From Oscillospiraceae bacterium (GTDB lineage: Bacteria; Bacillota; Clostridia; Oscillospirales; Ruminococcaceae), in NCBI GenBank assembly GCA_009784765.1, contig WQXP01000078.1, forward strand, positions 1 through 6,215: 6,215 bases of DNA, given 5' to 3'. This document shows positions 1 to 5,232 of the stretch, piece after piece. Position 1 is the stretch's first letter. The number at the start of each line of letters is the position of its first letter. The notes below the pieces were generated by a model. The model did not search any database. It saw nothing but the letters and a program-made list of their open reading frames with translations, and was not told the DNA's origin. The translations under genes were made by a program, and so were the position numbers.

Positions 1-1
1 G

Positions 2-91
2 ACGCATTTCGACCCCGAAATAGTCAACGTGTTCCTGAAAGTCAGCGATAAAATCGTAGAAACGAAAGAGCGTTACGGAAAAGAAGCATAA
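2..91 (+). CDS. HD-GYP-domain protein, C-terminal end only (partial)
   Basis: The window opens inside a reading frame that ends at a TAA at 89-91. The 29 visible residues begin THFDPEIV and continue into an amphipathic, charged helix ending GKEA. A T-H-F-D-P-x-I-V stretch followed by a final helix is what I know from the end of HD-GYP domains, the cyclic di-GMP phosphodiesterase type of HD domain often attached to response regulators. The catalytic HD and GYP residues would lie upstream of the window, so activity cannot be judged. The next gene begins 29 bases after the stop on the same strand. The call rests on one short motif; another HD-family hydrolase is possible. Confidence 0.6.
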   Translation, partial: THFDPEIVNVFLKVSDKIVETKERYGKEA

Positions 92-120
92 CAAGGGCGA
101 TTCTGTGAACACTACTTTCC

Positions 121-1164
121 ATGAACAATAAGATTATAACCTACCTCGAAAACATCGGCTTCGCGCCGACAAGGGATAAATGCCTCTACTTGCCGACAGG
201 GCAAGAGTTCTTTGGGCGGCTTTTGTATGAGCTTGGGTGCGCCAAGTCTTACATCTTGCTTGAGTTTTTCAACATCGAGAAGGGCGTGTTACTGTCGGAC
301 GTAATCAACATTCTGCGGTATAAAATCAGTGAGGGTGTACAAGTCCGTTTGGTGTATGACCCTGTCGGGTGTTTGGCTACTCTGCCGCGAAGAATAATCC
401 GCGAGATGAAAGAGGCGGGGATTGAAGTCCGTACATTTCGCCCGGCTTTTCGCGGATATAAGCTGCCGCCGCTGAATCATCGAAAGCTTGTGGTGATTGA
501 CGGGCAAGTCGCTTTCTGCGGCGGTGTCAATCTTGCGGACAGATACGCGAATGTCGTCGAGAAGTTCGGGTACTGGAAAGACAGCGGAGTTCAGTTGACG
601 AAACAATTGACAGTAGACAACGGACAATTGACAATACCAATCTTCGATTCTCCGCATGAGCGAATTGGGGAGCATACTTTCATCAACTTTGTTTCAAGTA
701 CGCAGAGTTATCTCTATATCACAACGCCGTACATTGTCTGCACAAGCGGAATTGTATCGGTGTTAGCCGCCGCCGCCGGGAGCGGTGTTGACGTGCGTAT
801 AATCACGCCTTTTATCGCCGATAAGCGCGTAGTTAAACTCGCGACGGAATCTTATTATGAAGAGCTTCTGAGGAGCAAAATCCGCATATTCGAGTATTTG
901 CCCGGGTTCATTCACTCAAAGAGCATGGTGTCCGACGATTGCCGCGCATTCGTGGGGAGTATGAATTTAGACTTTCGGTCGCTGTATCGCAATTATGAGT
1001 GCGGAGTGTGCATTTTTGACAGCGAAGTTGTCAGCGACATTAAGCGCGACATTCTCGAAACGCTGGAGCTGTGCCGCGAAATAACACTCGAAAGCCTGCA
1101 GGAAGTAAGCGCGTTCAAGCGCGGGTTAAAGAGAACAGCGCGGTTGTTCGCCAAGCTTTTTTAA
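121..1164 (+). CDS. cls: Phospholipase D / cardiolipin synthase-type protein, shortened form
   Basis: 347 residues with two phospholipase D HKD motifs. The first is H120-x-K122-(x)4-D127 followed by FCGGVN at 132-137; the second is H265-x-K267-(x)4-D272 followed by FVGSMN at 277-282. The surrounding text (LADRYAN, FGYWKDS, SGVDVRIITP, GFIHSK, NYECGV, CREITLES near the end) matches clostridial cardiolipin synthases, membrane enzymes that join two phosphatidylglycerols into cardiolipin plus glycerol. Two things are odd. The usual N-terminal membrane segments, roughly the first 110-130 residues of the family, are absent; an in-frame stop at 106-108 shows they are not hidden upstream. The stretch between the two HKD halves is also about 50 residues short and includes a repeat-derived peptide at 159-172. 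ATG 121 is the first in-frame start; no good Shine-Dalgarno site precedes it. It could be an active soluble or peripheral PLD enzyme, or a decaying cls. Confidence 0.8.
   Translation: MNNKIITYLENIGFAPTRDKCLYLPTGQEFFGRLLYELGCAKSYILLEFFNIEKGVLLSDVINILRYKISEGVQVRLVYDPVGCLATLPRRIIREMKEAGIEVRTFRPAFRGYKLPPLNHRKLVVIDGQVAFCGGVNLADRYANVVEKFGYWKDSGVQLTKQLTVDNGQLTIPIFDSPHERIGEHTFINFVSSTQSYLYITTPYIVCTSGIVSVLAAAAGSGVDVRIITPFIADKRVVKLATESYYEELLRSKIRIFEYLPGFIHSKSMVSDDCRAFVGSMNLDFRSLYRNYECGVCIFDSEVVSDIKRDILETLELCREITLESLQEVSAFKRGLKRTARLFAKLF
592..635 (+). repeat. CAATTGACA-type repeat inside the cardiolipin synthase-like gene
   Basis: This stretch is built from near-copies of a short unit: CAATTGACA occurs at 604-612 and 625-633, with a diverged CAGTTGACG at 592-600 and GGACAA/AGACAA spacers between. 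It encodes residues 158-172 (reading QLTKQLTVDNGQLTI), a low-complexity peptide lying exactly where family members carry a longer helical segment between the two catalytic halves. The 15-mer at 621-635 recurs exactly at 3614-3628 in rqcH. It is a dispersed simple repeat rather than family sequence. Confidence 0.75.
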
Positions 1165-1165
1165 G

Positions 1166-1173
1166 TGAGGAGG
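1166..1173 (+). promoter_or_regulatory. Strong ribosome binding site that fixes the trmK start
   Basis: TGAGGAGG, a near-perfect Shine-Dalgarno site, begins just after the stop codon of the upstream gene and is followed by a 5-base spacer and GTG at 1179. This is why trmK is started at that GTG and not at the in-frame ATG at 1071, which lies deep inside the upstream gene and has no such site. Confidence 0.85.
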
Positions 1174-1178
1174 CTTTT

Positions 1179-1700
1179 GTGAGATACAAGCAGTTAGATA
1201 AGCGTCTGTCCGCAGTCGCGGAGTTAGTCCGCGAGGGTGCGGACATCTGCGATATAGGAACAGACCATGCGTATCTGCCCTGCTTCTTGGCAAGGGTGGG
1301 TTTGTACGGGCGAATCTACGCGAGCGACTTAAATGACGGCCCACTCGTGTTCGCACGAGCGACTCTCACGAAGCAGGGGCTGTGTGAGGGTACAGACGTG
1401 GCTTTGCTCAAATCTGACGGGCTTGCGGGCGTTCCTGTATGCGACGACATAATCATTGCGGGAATGGGCGGAGAGCTGATAGCGGATATTCTTGCGAATA
1501 TGCCCGCTGCTTTTCGGGAACGCGGCGCAGACCTGCGGTTTATTCTGCAACCCATGAGCAAAGCACAGCATTTACGGACATTTCTGTGCGAGAACGGCTT
1601 TGAGATTATAAGCGAGCAGTCGGTAAATGAAGGGCAACGGACATTCACGATTATATATGCAAGATTAGAGGGGAAACCACATGACAACAGTACAAATTGA
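1179..1700 (+). CDS. trmK: tRNA (adenine22-N1)-methyltransferase TrmK, lacking the C-terminal domain
   Basis: 173 residues from GTG 1179. TrmK transfers a methyl group from S-adenosylmethionine to N1 of adenine 22 in tRNA. The sequence opens with L-D-K-R-L-S-A-V-A-E-L-V, the usual family start, then the SAM-binding motif DIGTDHAYLP (residues 25-34), ASDLN (48-52, acidic residue for the ribose), and IIAGMGGELI (92-101) of the catalytic core. ILQPMSK (122-128) and NGF/RTFTIIYAR follow. Family members usually run to about 225-240 residues, ending in a helical or coiled-coil domain thought to help hold tRNA; here the protein stops soon after the last strand of the Rossmann core. The gene begins 14 bases after the upstream stop, and its last 20 bases overlap the antitoxin gene. 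In Bacillus subtilis the same pair appears as yqfN-yqfO; here the Nif3 partner follows after an inserted toxin-antitoxin pair. Confidence 0.88.
   Translation: MRYKQLDKRLSAVAELVREGADICDIGTDHAYLPCFLARVGLYGRIYASDLNDGPLVFARATLTKQGLCEGTDVALLKSDGLAGVPVCDDIIIAGMGGELIADILANMPAAFRERGADLRFILQPMSKAQHLRTFLCENGFEIISEQSVNEGQRTFTIIYARLEGKPHDNSTN
1668..1695 (+). repeat. Left copy of 28-bp direct repeat flanking the toxin-antitoxin pair
   Basis: Matches 2245-2272 at 27 of 28 positions (only difference G at 1672, A at 2249); 1673-1695 is an unbroken 23-base match. It holds GAGGGG (1668-1673), a 7-base spacer, and the first 15 bases of the antitoxin gene (M-T-T-V-Q). It also supplies the last residues of TrmK in another frame. 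Confidence 0.92.
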
Positions 1701-1938
1701 TGAAACTCTATTAGAGAAAGCAAGAATAATCAGCGGTTTGAAAGCAGAGGTTGATATTATCACCTTGGCTTTGGACGAGTTTGTTAAAAGGCGTAAAATT
1801 ACAGAACGAATAAAAGTTTCAGAATTTATTAAAACCAAGAACATTCCCCACAAATCGGTCGAAGTAAATTCACTCGGGCATATCATTGTTGATAAAGATA
1901 AAGACCCTGAGCTTTATGATTGGGCAGTGAACGGATGA
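1681..1938 (+). CDS. VapB-like type II antitoxin
   Basis: 85 residues. The start, M-T-T-V-Q-I-D-E-T-L-L-E-K-A, then ISGLKAEVDIITLALDEFVKRRK (to residue 39) is the ribbon-helix-helix pattern of VapB-family antitoxins: a DNA-contacting beta strand followed by two helices. The C-terminal half (40-85), polar and probably flexible, would wrap and neutralise the toxin. Known antitoxins of this kind also dimerise and repress their own operon, so autoregulation is expected, but I see no operator palindrome. The start is supported by GAGGGG 7 bases upstream, inside the direct repeat. Its TGA overlaps the ATG of the toxin gene. VapB antitoxins usually go with PIN-domain VapC nucleases; here the partner is MazF/PemK-like. 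The gene is A+T-rich (20 G+C in 60 bases at both 1681-1740 and 1801-1860), unlike its flanks, which suggests transfer. Confidence 0.82.
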   Translation: MTTVQIDETLLEKARIISGLKAEVDIITLALDEFVKRRKITERIKVSEFIKTKNIPHKSVEVNSLGHIIVDKDKDPELYDWAVNG

Positions 1939-2261
1939 ACCCTTTTGATATTTATATAGCTTTCGTATCGTGGGAAAGTAAAATGCGTCCGGTTTTAGTT
2001 CTCGAACAAACAGAAATGCTTGTATATGTGTTTAACATAACTACACAGTATGAGAATAAAAGCGATAAAATTCGTGCCAACTTTTTCAAAATTCAAGATT
2101 GGCAGCAAGCCGGATTAGACAAACAATCTTACATTGACACCAACAGCATTCGTGATTTACCTTTACAAGTACTTGCGGGCAAGCCAATAATCGGCAAATT
2201 GACCGACTGCGACGTTCAGCGATTAGGTGAATTTTTATCAAAGCGAGGAGAAACCACATGA
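1935..2261 (+). CDS. MazF/PemK-like toxin (probable mRNA endoribonuclease)
   Basis: 108 residues from ATG 1935, which overlaps the antitoxin stop (ATGA), a standard translational-coupling arrangement; a TTG at 1920 in the same frame is a poorer start. The sequence shows the MazF/PemK beta-barrel pattern: F-D-I-Y-I-A (4-9), K-M-R-P-V-L-V-L (16-23), FNITTQY (33-39), then DWQQAGLDKQSYID (55-68) and IGKLTDCD (86-93). Arg18 and one of Thr36/Thr37 are in the right places for the catalytic Arg and Thr of MazF-type RNases; this is inference. Such toxins cut mRNA at short motifs and halt growth until bound by antitoxin. Its final four residues (GETT) and stop are encoded by the right-hand 28-bp repeat, so the native C terminus was probably altered on insertion. 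Its TGA overlaps the Nif3 start. 2041-2100 has only 18 G+C in 60 bases. Confidence 0.8.
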   Translation: MNPFDIYIAFVSWESKMRPVLVLEQTEMLVYVFNITTQYENKSDKIRANFFKIQDWQQAGLDKQSYIDTNSIRDLPLQVLAGKPIIGKLTDCDVQRLGEFLSKRGETT

Positions 2262-2272
2262 CAACAGTACAA
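2245..2272 (+). repeat. Right copy of 28-bp direct repeat flanking the toxin-antitoxin pair
   Basis: The 27/28 match to 1668-1695, 577 bases downstream. It holds GAGGAG (2245-2250), a 7-base spacer and the first 15 bases of the Nif3-family gene, so both flanking copies keep a working translation start. It also encodes the last residues of the toxin in another frame. Confidence 0.92.
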
Positions 2273-3019
2273 TCCATCTATGAATACTTAGACACGCTTG
2301 CGCCTTTTGCGAGCCAGCCGAGCCACGATAATTCGGGGATTCTCGTGGGGGACGCGAAGGCAGAGGTTACGAATGTGTTAGTCTGCCTTGACGCGACAAA
2401 TGCAGTCATCAAGGAAGCGGCGGACAAGTTCACTGACTTGATTATATCACACCACCCGCTGATGTACCGCGCAGTCAAGCAAGTTTTAGTCGGCGAACCG
2501 GTGTATGAGCTTATTTCGAACGACATTGCGCTGATTGCCGCACACAATAATCTTGATATAGCAGTGGGCGGGCTCAGCGACCTCATGGTTGCTGAGTTGA
2601 ACTTGCCGCACAGCAGCGCGGCTCTTGACCATGAGGGGTATGGGCGTATAGTTGAGCTTGGTGAGCCAATCGCGCCGAAAACGTTAGCTGAAAAGACAAA
2701 AACTGCATTCGATTGCACTGTCGTGAGATACACGGACGGCGGCAAGCAAATCAAGAAGCTCGCGGTTTGTGCGGGCGGCGGCGGAGATTTAGTCGAGACT
2801 GCAATCGCGGCGGGGTGCGACGCATACATCTGCGGGGATTTGCGGCATCAGCACATGATTCATGCCGCGAATGCAGGGCTGACTTTGATTGACGCGGGGC
2901 ATTTCCACACAGAGAATCTTCTGTGCGAGGATTTAGTCGCGAAACTGCGGGCGAAGTTCCCGAAACTGAGTATCGAGAAGGCAAAAAACAGTAAGGACGT
3001 GTGTAACTATGTCTCTTGA
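2258..3019 (+). CDS. Nif3-like dinuclear metal centre hexameric protein
   Basis: 253 residues. The family (YbgI in Escherichia coli, YqfO in B. subtilis) forms toroidal hexamers with a two-metal site; it is often labelled GTP cyclohydrolase I type 2, but the true role is unsettled. The expected metal ligands are visible: H65-H66 in ISHHPLM, D100 in HNNLD, and H215 and E219 in AGHFHTE. The N terminus (IYEYLDTLAPF, then SHDNSGILVGD) is typical. At 253 residues it is the short form, without the extra CutA-like domain found inserted in YqfO (about 370 residues). ATG 2258 has GAGGAG seven bases upstream. The gene overlaps the toxin stop by 4 bases and the rqcH start by 11. It is the usual partner of trmK, from which the toxin-antitoxin pair now separates it. 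Confidence 0.92.
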   Translation: MTTVQSIYEYLDTLAPFASQPSHDNSGILVGDAKAEVTNVLVCLDATNAVIKEAADKFTDLIISHHPLMYRAVKQVLVGEPVYELISNDIALIAAHNNLDIAVGGLSDLMVAELNLPHSSAALDHEGYGRIVELGEPIAPKTLAEKTKTAFDCTVVRYTDGGKQIKKLAVCAGGGGDLVETAIAAGCDAYICGDLRHQHMIHAANAGLTLIDAGHFHTENLLCEDLVAKLRAKFPKLSIEKAKNSKDVCNYVS

Positions 3020-4772
3020 CGGTGCATTCCTCCACATAACAAAGCGCGAAATCGCCGAGCGAATTGCAATCGGTACGCGCATAGATAAAATCAGCCAGCC
3101 GTCGCGAGATGAGGTGGTATTGACTTTCCGAAAGGAGCGGTTATTGCTCTCCGCGAATGCCTCTTCTGCGAGGGTGTGCTTGACAGAATCTAACCCCGAA
3201 AATCCTGCAACGCCTCCTATGTTCTGCATTTTGTTAAGAAAGCATTTGCTTGGCGGCAAACTTGAACAAATCAGCCAAGAGGGGCTTGAACGCGCCTTGA
3301 ACTTCGATTTTGCCTGCACAAACGAAATCGGCGACGAAGCGCGGTTTCGGCTTGTGTGTGAAGTCATGGGGCGAACGAGCAATATCATCTTAGTTAATCG
3401 CGATACGGGGCGAATTGTTGACGCAATCAAGAGGTGGTCGGGACATGGCGGCAAGGAAGTCGGGCTTTGCCCGACGACGCGCAGCGAACCGAAGGCGAAT
3501 GCCGAAGGTGAGCGGAGTTCGAGTTCGCGCCTTGTCTTGCCGGGGTTAGAGTATGAGCCGCCGCCCCGTGATAACTCGCGATTGTGTTTGTTAAACGACA
3601 GCGGATTTGACAGCGGACAATTGACAATTGACAGTGGACAGTTAATAAGACGCTTAGAGGGAGTGTCGCCCATATTCGTCCGCGAAGCAGAATACGTCGG
3701 CGTTCCTGCGTTTCTGCGGCAAGCACATGATGTTCTTGTCGGGAATGTGCCGCCTGAAATCACCCTTGTAAGCGAGGTTAGCGAACTCGGCGACAAACCC
3801 CGGGACTTCTGCTTCATGCCGATTACACAGTATGGCAATGCAATGCAGATTAAGCAGTACGAGTCTGCCAACGCGCTGTTAGACAGCTTTTTCGCGGAGA
3901 AAGCCGCGTCGGAGCGGCTCAAGCAACGCTCGGGCAATATCATGAAAAGCCTCAACGCCGATTACGAACGGTTGCTGCGCAAAATCGAAAATCGCCGTCT
4001 TGAACTCGAGGACTGTAAGGACAAGGAGCGTTTTCGCATTTTCGGCGACTTAGTCAACGCCCACGCCTATAACTTGGTTAAAGGCGAGAGATTACTCACA
4101 GCAGAGGACTATGAGACAGGAGAGCAGGTGAAAATCCCTCTTGAGCCGCGCCTTACCCCTACGCAGAACGCACAGAAGTATTATGCGAAGTATCGCAAGC
4201 TTTCGACTGCGCAGAAAGTCCTGACGACATTCCTATCCGAGAGTGAGGCAGAGTTAGCCTACCTTGATTCGGTCATTGACGCGGCTTCCCGCGCCGTGTC
4301 TGACGCGGAAATCGAGGCTATTCGAGAAGAACTCGGCAAAAAGCCTAAGTCGCCTAAGTCGGGGAGTAAACTCGCGGGGGGCAAGAAAGTCGCCAAGCCA
4401 AAAACCCTCGCGCCGCTGAAATTCGCGCTGTCCGACGGAAGCGAAGTGTTAGTCGGGCGGAACAATCGCCAAAACGACGAGTTGACATTCAAGACCGCTC
4501 GCCCCGACGACATCTGGCTTCATACCAAAGACATTGCGGGTTCGCACGTTATATTAAGATGCGGCGGGTACGGCGGAACGGATAAATCCGTTCCCTTCGA
4601 GATTATTGAGGAAGCCGCAGTCATAGCCGCGCGGCATTCCCGTGGGAGTGAGTCAAGCCGCGTTCCCGTGGACTACTGCTTTGCGCGTTATGTCAAGAAA
4701 CCTTCGGGGAGCAAACCCGGCTTCGTGATTTTCACGCATAATAAGACACTGTATGTGAATCCGAGGGGGTGA
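3009..4772 (+). CDS. rqcH: Ribosome quality control protein RqcH (NFACT family)
   Basis: 587 residues. RqcH binds 50S subunits carrying stalled peptidyl-tRNA and recruits tRNA-Ala to add C-terminal alanine tails that mark the nascent chain for degradation; older annotations call it fibronectin-binding protein. Order visible: NFACT-N (about 1-180) with LDGAFLH, the NPATPPMFCILLRKHL block (62-80), GLER (92-95, aligning with the Asp-Arg pair needed for tailing in B. subtilis RqcH, here Glu-Arg) and VMGRTSNIIL (119-128); helix-hairpin-helix (LEGVSPIFVREA, 216-227); a long helical coiled-coil middle (about 290-440); a Lys-rich linker (444-466); and NFACT-R (about 470-587) with DIWLHTKDIAGSHVIL and VKKPSGSKPGFVIFT. 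Three repeat or palindrome elements lie in frame, at residues about 146-173, 200-212 and 523-529. ATG 3009 overlaps the Nif3 stop; AAGGA at 2993-2997 is a modest ribosome binding site. Confidence 0.93.
   Translation: MSLDGAFLHITKREIAERIAIGTRIDKISQPSRDEVVLTFRKERLLLSANASSARVCLTESNPENPATPPMFCILLRKHLLGGKLEQISQEGLERALNFDFACTNEIGDEARFRLVCEVMGRTSNIILVNRDTGRIVDAIKRWSGHGGKEVGLCPTTRSEPKANAEGERSSSSRLVLPGLEYEPPPRDNSRLCLLNDSGFDSGQLTIDSGQLIRRLEGVSPIFVREAEYVGVPAFLRQAHDVLVGNVPPEITLVSEVSELGDKPRDFCFMPITQYGNAMQIKQYESANALLDSFFAEKAASERLKQRSGNIMKSLNADYERLLRKIENRRLELEDCKDKERFRIFGDLVNAHAYNLVKGERLLTAEDYETGEQVKIPLEPRLTPTQNAQKYYAKYRKLSTAQKVLTTFLSESEAELAYLDSVIDAASRAVSDAEIEAIREELGKKPKSPKSGSKLAGGKKVAKPKTLAPLKFALSDGSEVLVGRNNRQNDELTFKTARPDDIWLHTKDIAGSHVILRCGGYGGTDKSVPFEIIEEAAVIAARHSRGSESSRVPVDYCFARYVKKPSGSKPGFVIFTHNKTLYVNPRG
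3451..3484 (+). repeat. 34-bp palindrome-bearing repeat, copy 1 (inside rqcH)
   Basis: Identical over 34 bases to 5871-5904. At its core is the perfect inverted repeat GTCGGGCTTTGCCCGAC (3459-3475: 7-bp stem, 3-base loop). It is read in frame by rqcH as residues 148-158 ([11 protein letters not shown]). Downstream, about 3485-3529 is a copy-specific tail that also has some self-complementarity (GCGAAC near its start, GTTCGC near its end). Family members join IVDAIKR directly to a short stretch before LVLPGLEYEPPP, so about 20 extra residues come from this element and its tail. Confidence 0.88.
3607..3643 (+). repeat. CAATTGACA-type repeat inside rqcH
   Basis: Overlapping units TTGACAGCGGACA, CAATTGACA and ATTGACAGTGGACA run through this stretch. 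The 15-mer at 3614-3628 is identical to 621-635 in the cardiolipin synthase-like gene, and CAATTGACAGT is shared by 3625-3635 and 604-614. In rqcH it is read as residues 200-212 (F-D-S-G-Q-L-T-I-D-S-G-Q-L), a repetitive peptide just before the helix-hairpin-helix segment, in a region that is variable between family members. Confidence 0.75.
4343..4360 (+). repeat. Tandem 9-bp duplication in the Lys-rich linker of rqcH
   Basis: GCCTAAGTC occurs twice head to tail. It encodes part of the K-K-P-K-S-P-K-S-G-S-K linker (residues 444-454) between the coiled-coil and the NFACT-R domain. Family members also have a Lys-rich linker here, so this is probably ordinary slippage in a tolerant region. Confidence 0.6.
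4575..4594 (+). repeat. 20-bp perfect palindrome inside the NFACT-R domain of rqcH
   Basis: GGAACGGATAAATCCGTTCC: two 9-base arms, perfectly complementary, around a 2-base centre. It is read as residues 523-529 (G-T-D-K-S-V-P). Compared with the family as I remember it, the loop between GSHVILR and the EEAAVIAA helix is about seven residues longer here, close to the length of the palindrome, so it looks like an inserted element. Only one copy is present in the window. Confidence 0.7.
4763..4769 (+). promoter_or_regulatory. Ribosome binding site for the DUF3990 gene
   Basis: GAGGGGG at the very end of rqcH, 9 bases before ATG 4779. The intergenic gap is only 6 bases, so the DUF3990 gene is probably read from the upstream transcript. 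Confidence 0.7.
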
Positions 4773-4778
4773 ATCAAC

Positions 4779-5228
4779 ATGACGGTTTATCACGGTGGGT
4801 ATTGCGAAATAAGTAAACCTGAAATACGAGTCGGCAAATATACTAAAGATTTCGGAGCAGGGTTTTATTGTACCGAAATCAAAAGCCAAGCCAAACGGTG
4901 GAGCTTAAAGTATGAAACGCCTGTTATTACAGTGTTTGAGTATATGCCCGACGAAAGCGCAGACATTTTGCTTTTCGAAACAATGAGTGAGGAATGGCTC
5001 GATTTTGTTGTCGCTTGCAGGGCGAACATATCGCATAATCACGATATTGTTATAGGAGCAATGGCAGACGACCAAGTCTACAATTTTATAAATGATTTTA
5101 TTGACGGCACTATTTCGCGAGAGGCGTTTTGGGCGTTAGCGAAGTTTAAGCACCCGACTCACCAAATCGCTTTTTGTACACCGAGAGCATTGAAATGCCT
5201 CAAATTTCTTGAAAGCGAGGGCAACTAA
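4779..5228 (+). CDS. DUF3990 family protein, probable ADP-ribosyltransferase fold
   Basis: 149 residues. V-Y-H-G-G (3-7), DFGAGFYCT (24-32) with SQAKRWS after it, EEWLDFVVACR (71-81), DIVIGAMADDQVY (89-101) and HQIAFCTPRALKCLKF (128-143) match the DUF3990 family pattern I remember. The Y-H-G and G-x-G-F-Y-x-T elements look like the first two parts of the H-Y-E/Q signature of ADP-ribosyltransferases (H5 and Y30), and Q129 is a candidate third residue. Such enzymes move ADP-ribose from NAD+ to a target; the target cannot be read from sequence. No signal peptide or membrane segment is seen. It starts 6 bases after rqcH and is followed 4 bases later by an unrelated small gene, the layout of a two-gene toxin-antitoxin unit. 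It is A+T-rich (19 G+C in 60 at 5041-5100), suggesting separate origin. Family call good; activity and toxin role are inferred. Confidence 0.78.
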   Translation: MTVYHGGYCEISKPEIRVGKYTKDFGAGFYCTEIKSQAKRWSLKYETPVITVFEYMPDESADILLFETMSEEWLDFVVACRANISHNHDIVIGAMADDQVYNFINDFIDGTISREAFWALAKFKHPTHQIAFCTPRALKCLKFLESEGN

Positions 5229-5232
5229 GGTT

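Noticed and set aside
189..205. Small hairpin CTTGCC/GGCAAG in the PLD gene
   Set aside because: Six-base arms are short, and the encoded residues (L-P-T-G-Q-E) fit the protein family, so it is probably chance.
604..633. TTGACA sequences as -35 promoter boxes inside the PLD gene
   Set aside because: They belong to a simple repeat that is translated in frame, and no suitable -10 boxes were seen.
1071..1178. Longer N terminus for trmK from ATG 1071
   Set aside because: It would overlap the upstream gene by 94 bases, lacks a ribosome binding site and adds residues unlike the family, whereas GTG 1179 has a near-perfect site.
1920..1934. TTG start for the toxin
   Set aside because: ATG 1935 overlaps the antitoxin stop in the usual ATGA fashion and matches family starts.
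2278..2829. Minus-strand open frame opposite the Nif3 gene
   Set aside because: Shadow of a well-supported gene with intact metal ligands; no domain or ribosome binding site of its own.
2933..3955. Long minus-strand open frame (340 codons) opposite rqcH
   Set aside because: It is antisense to a clear NFACT gene, has no recognisable domain and is rich in Ser/Arg/Pro as expected of a shadow frame. Its repeated short peptides come from the DNA repeats read backwards.
5209..5232. TTG start for the DUF3990 partner
   Set aside because: ATG 5233 avoids overlap and begins a sensible protein; the extra eight residues show no conserved pattern.
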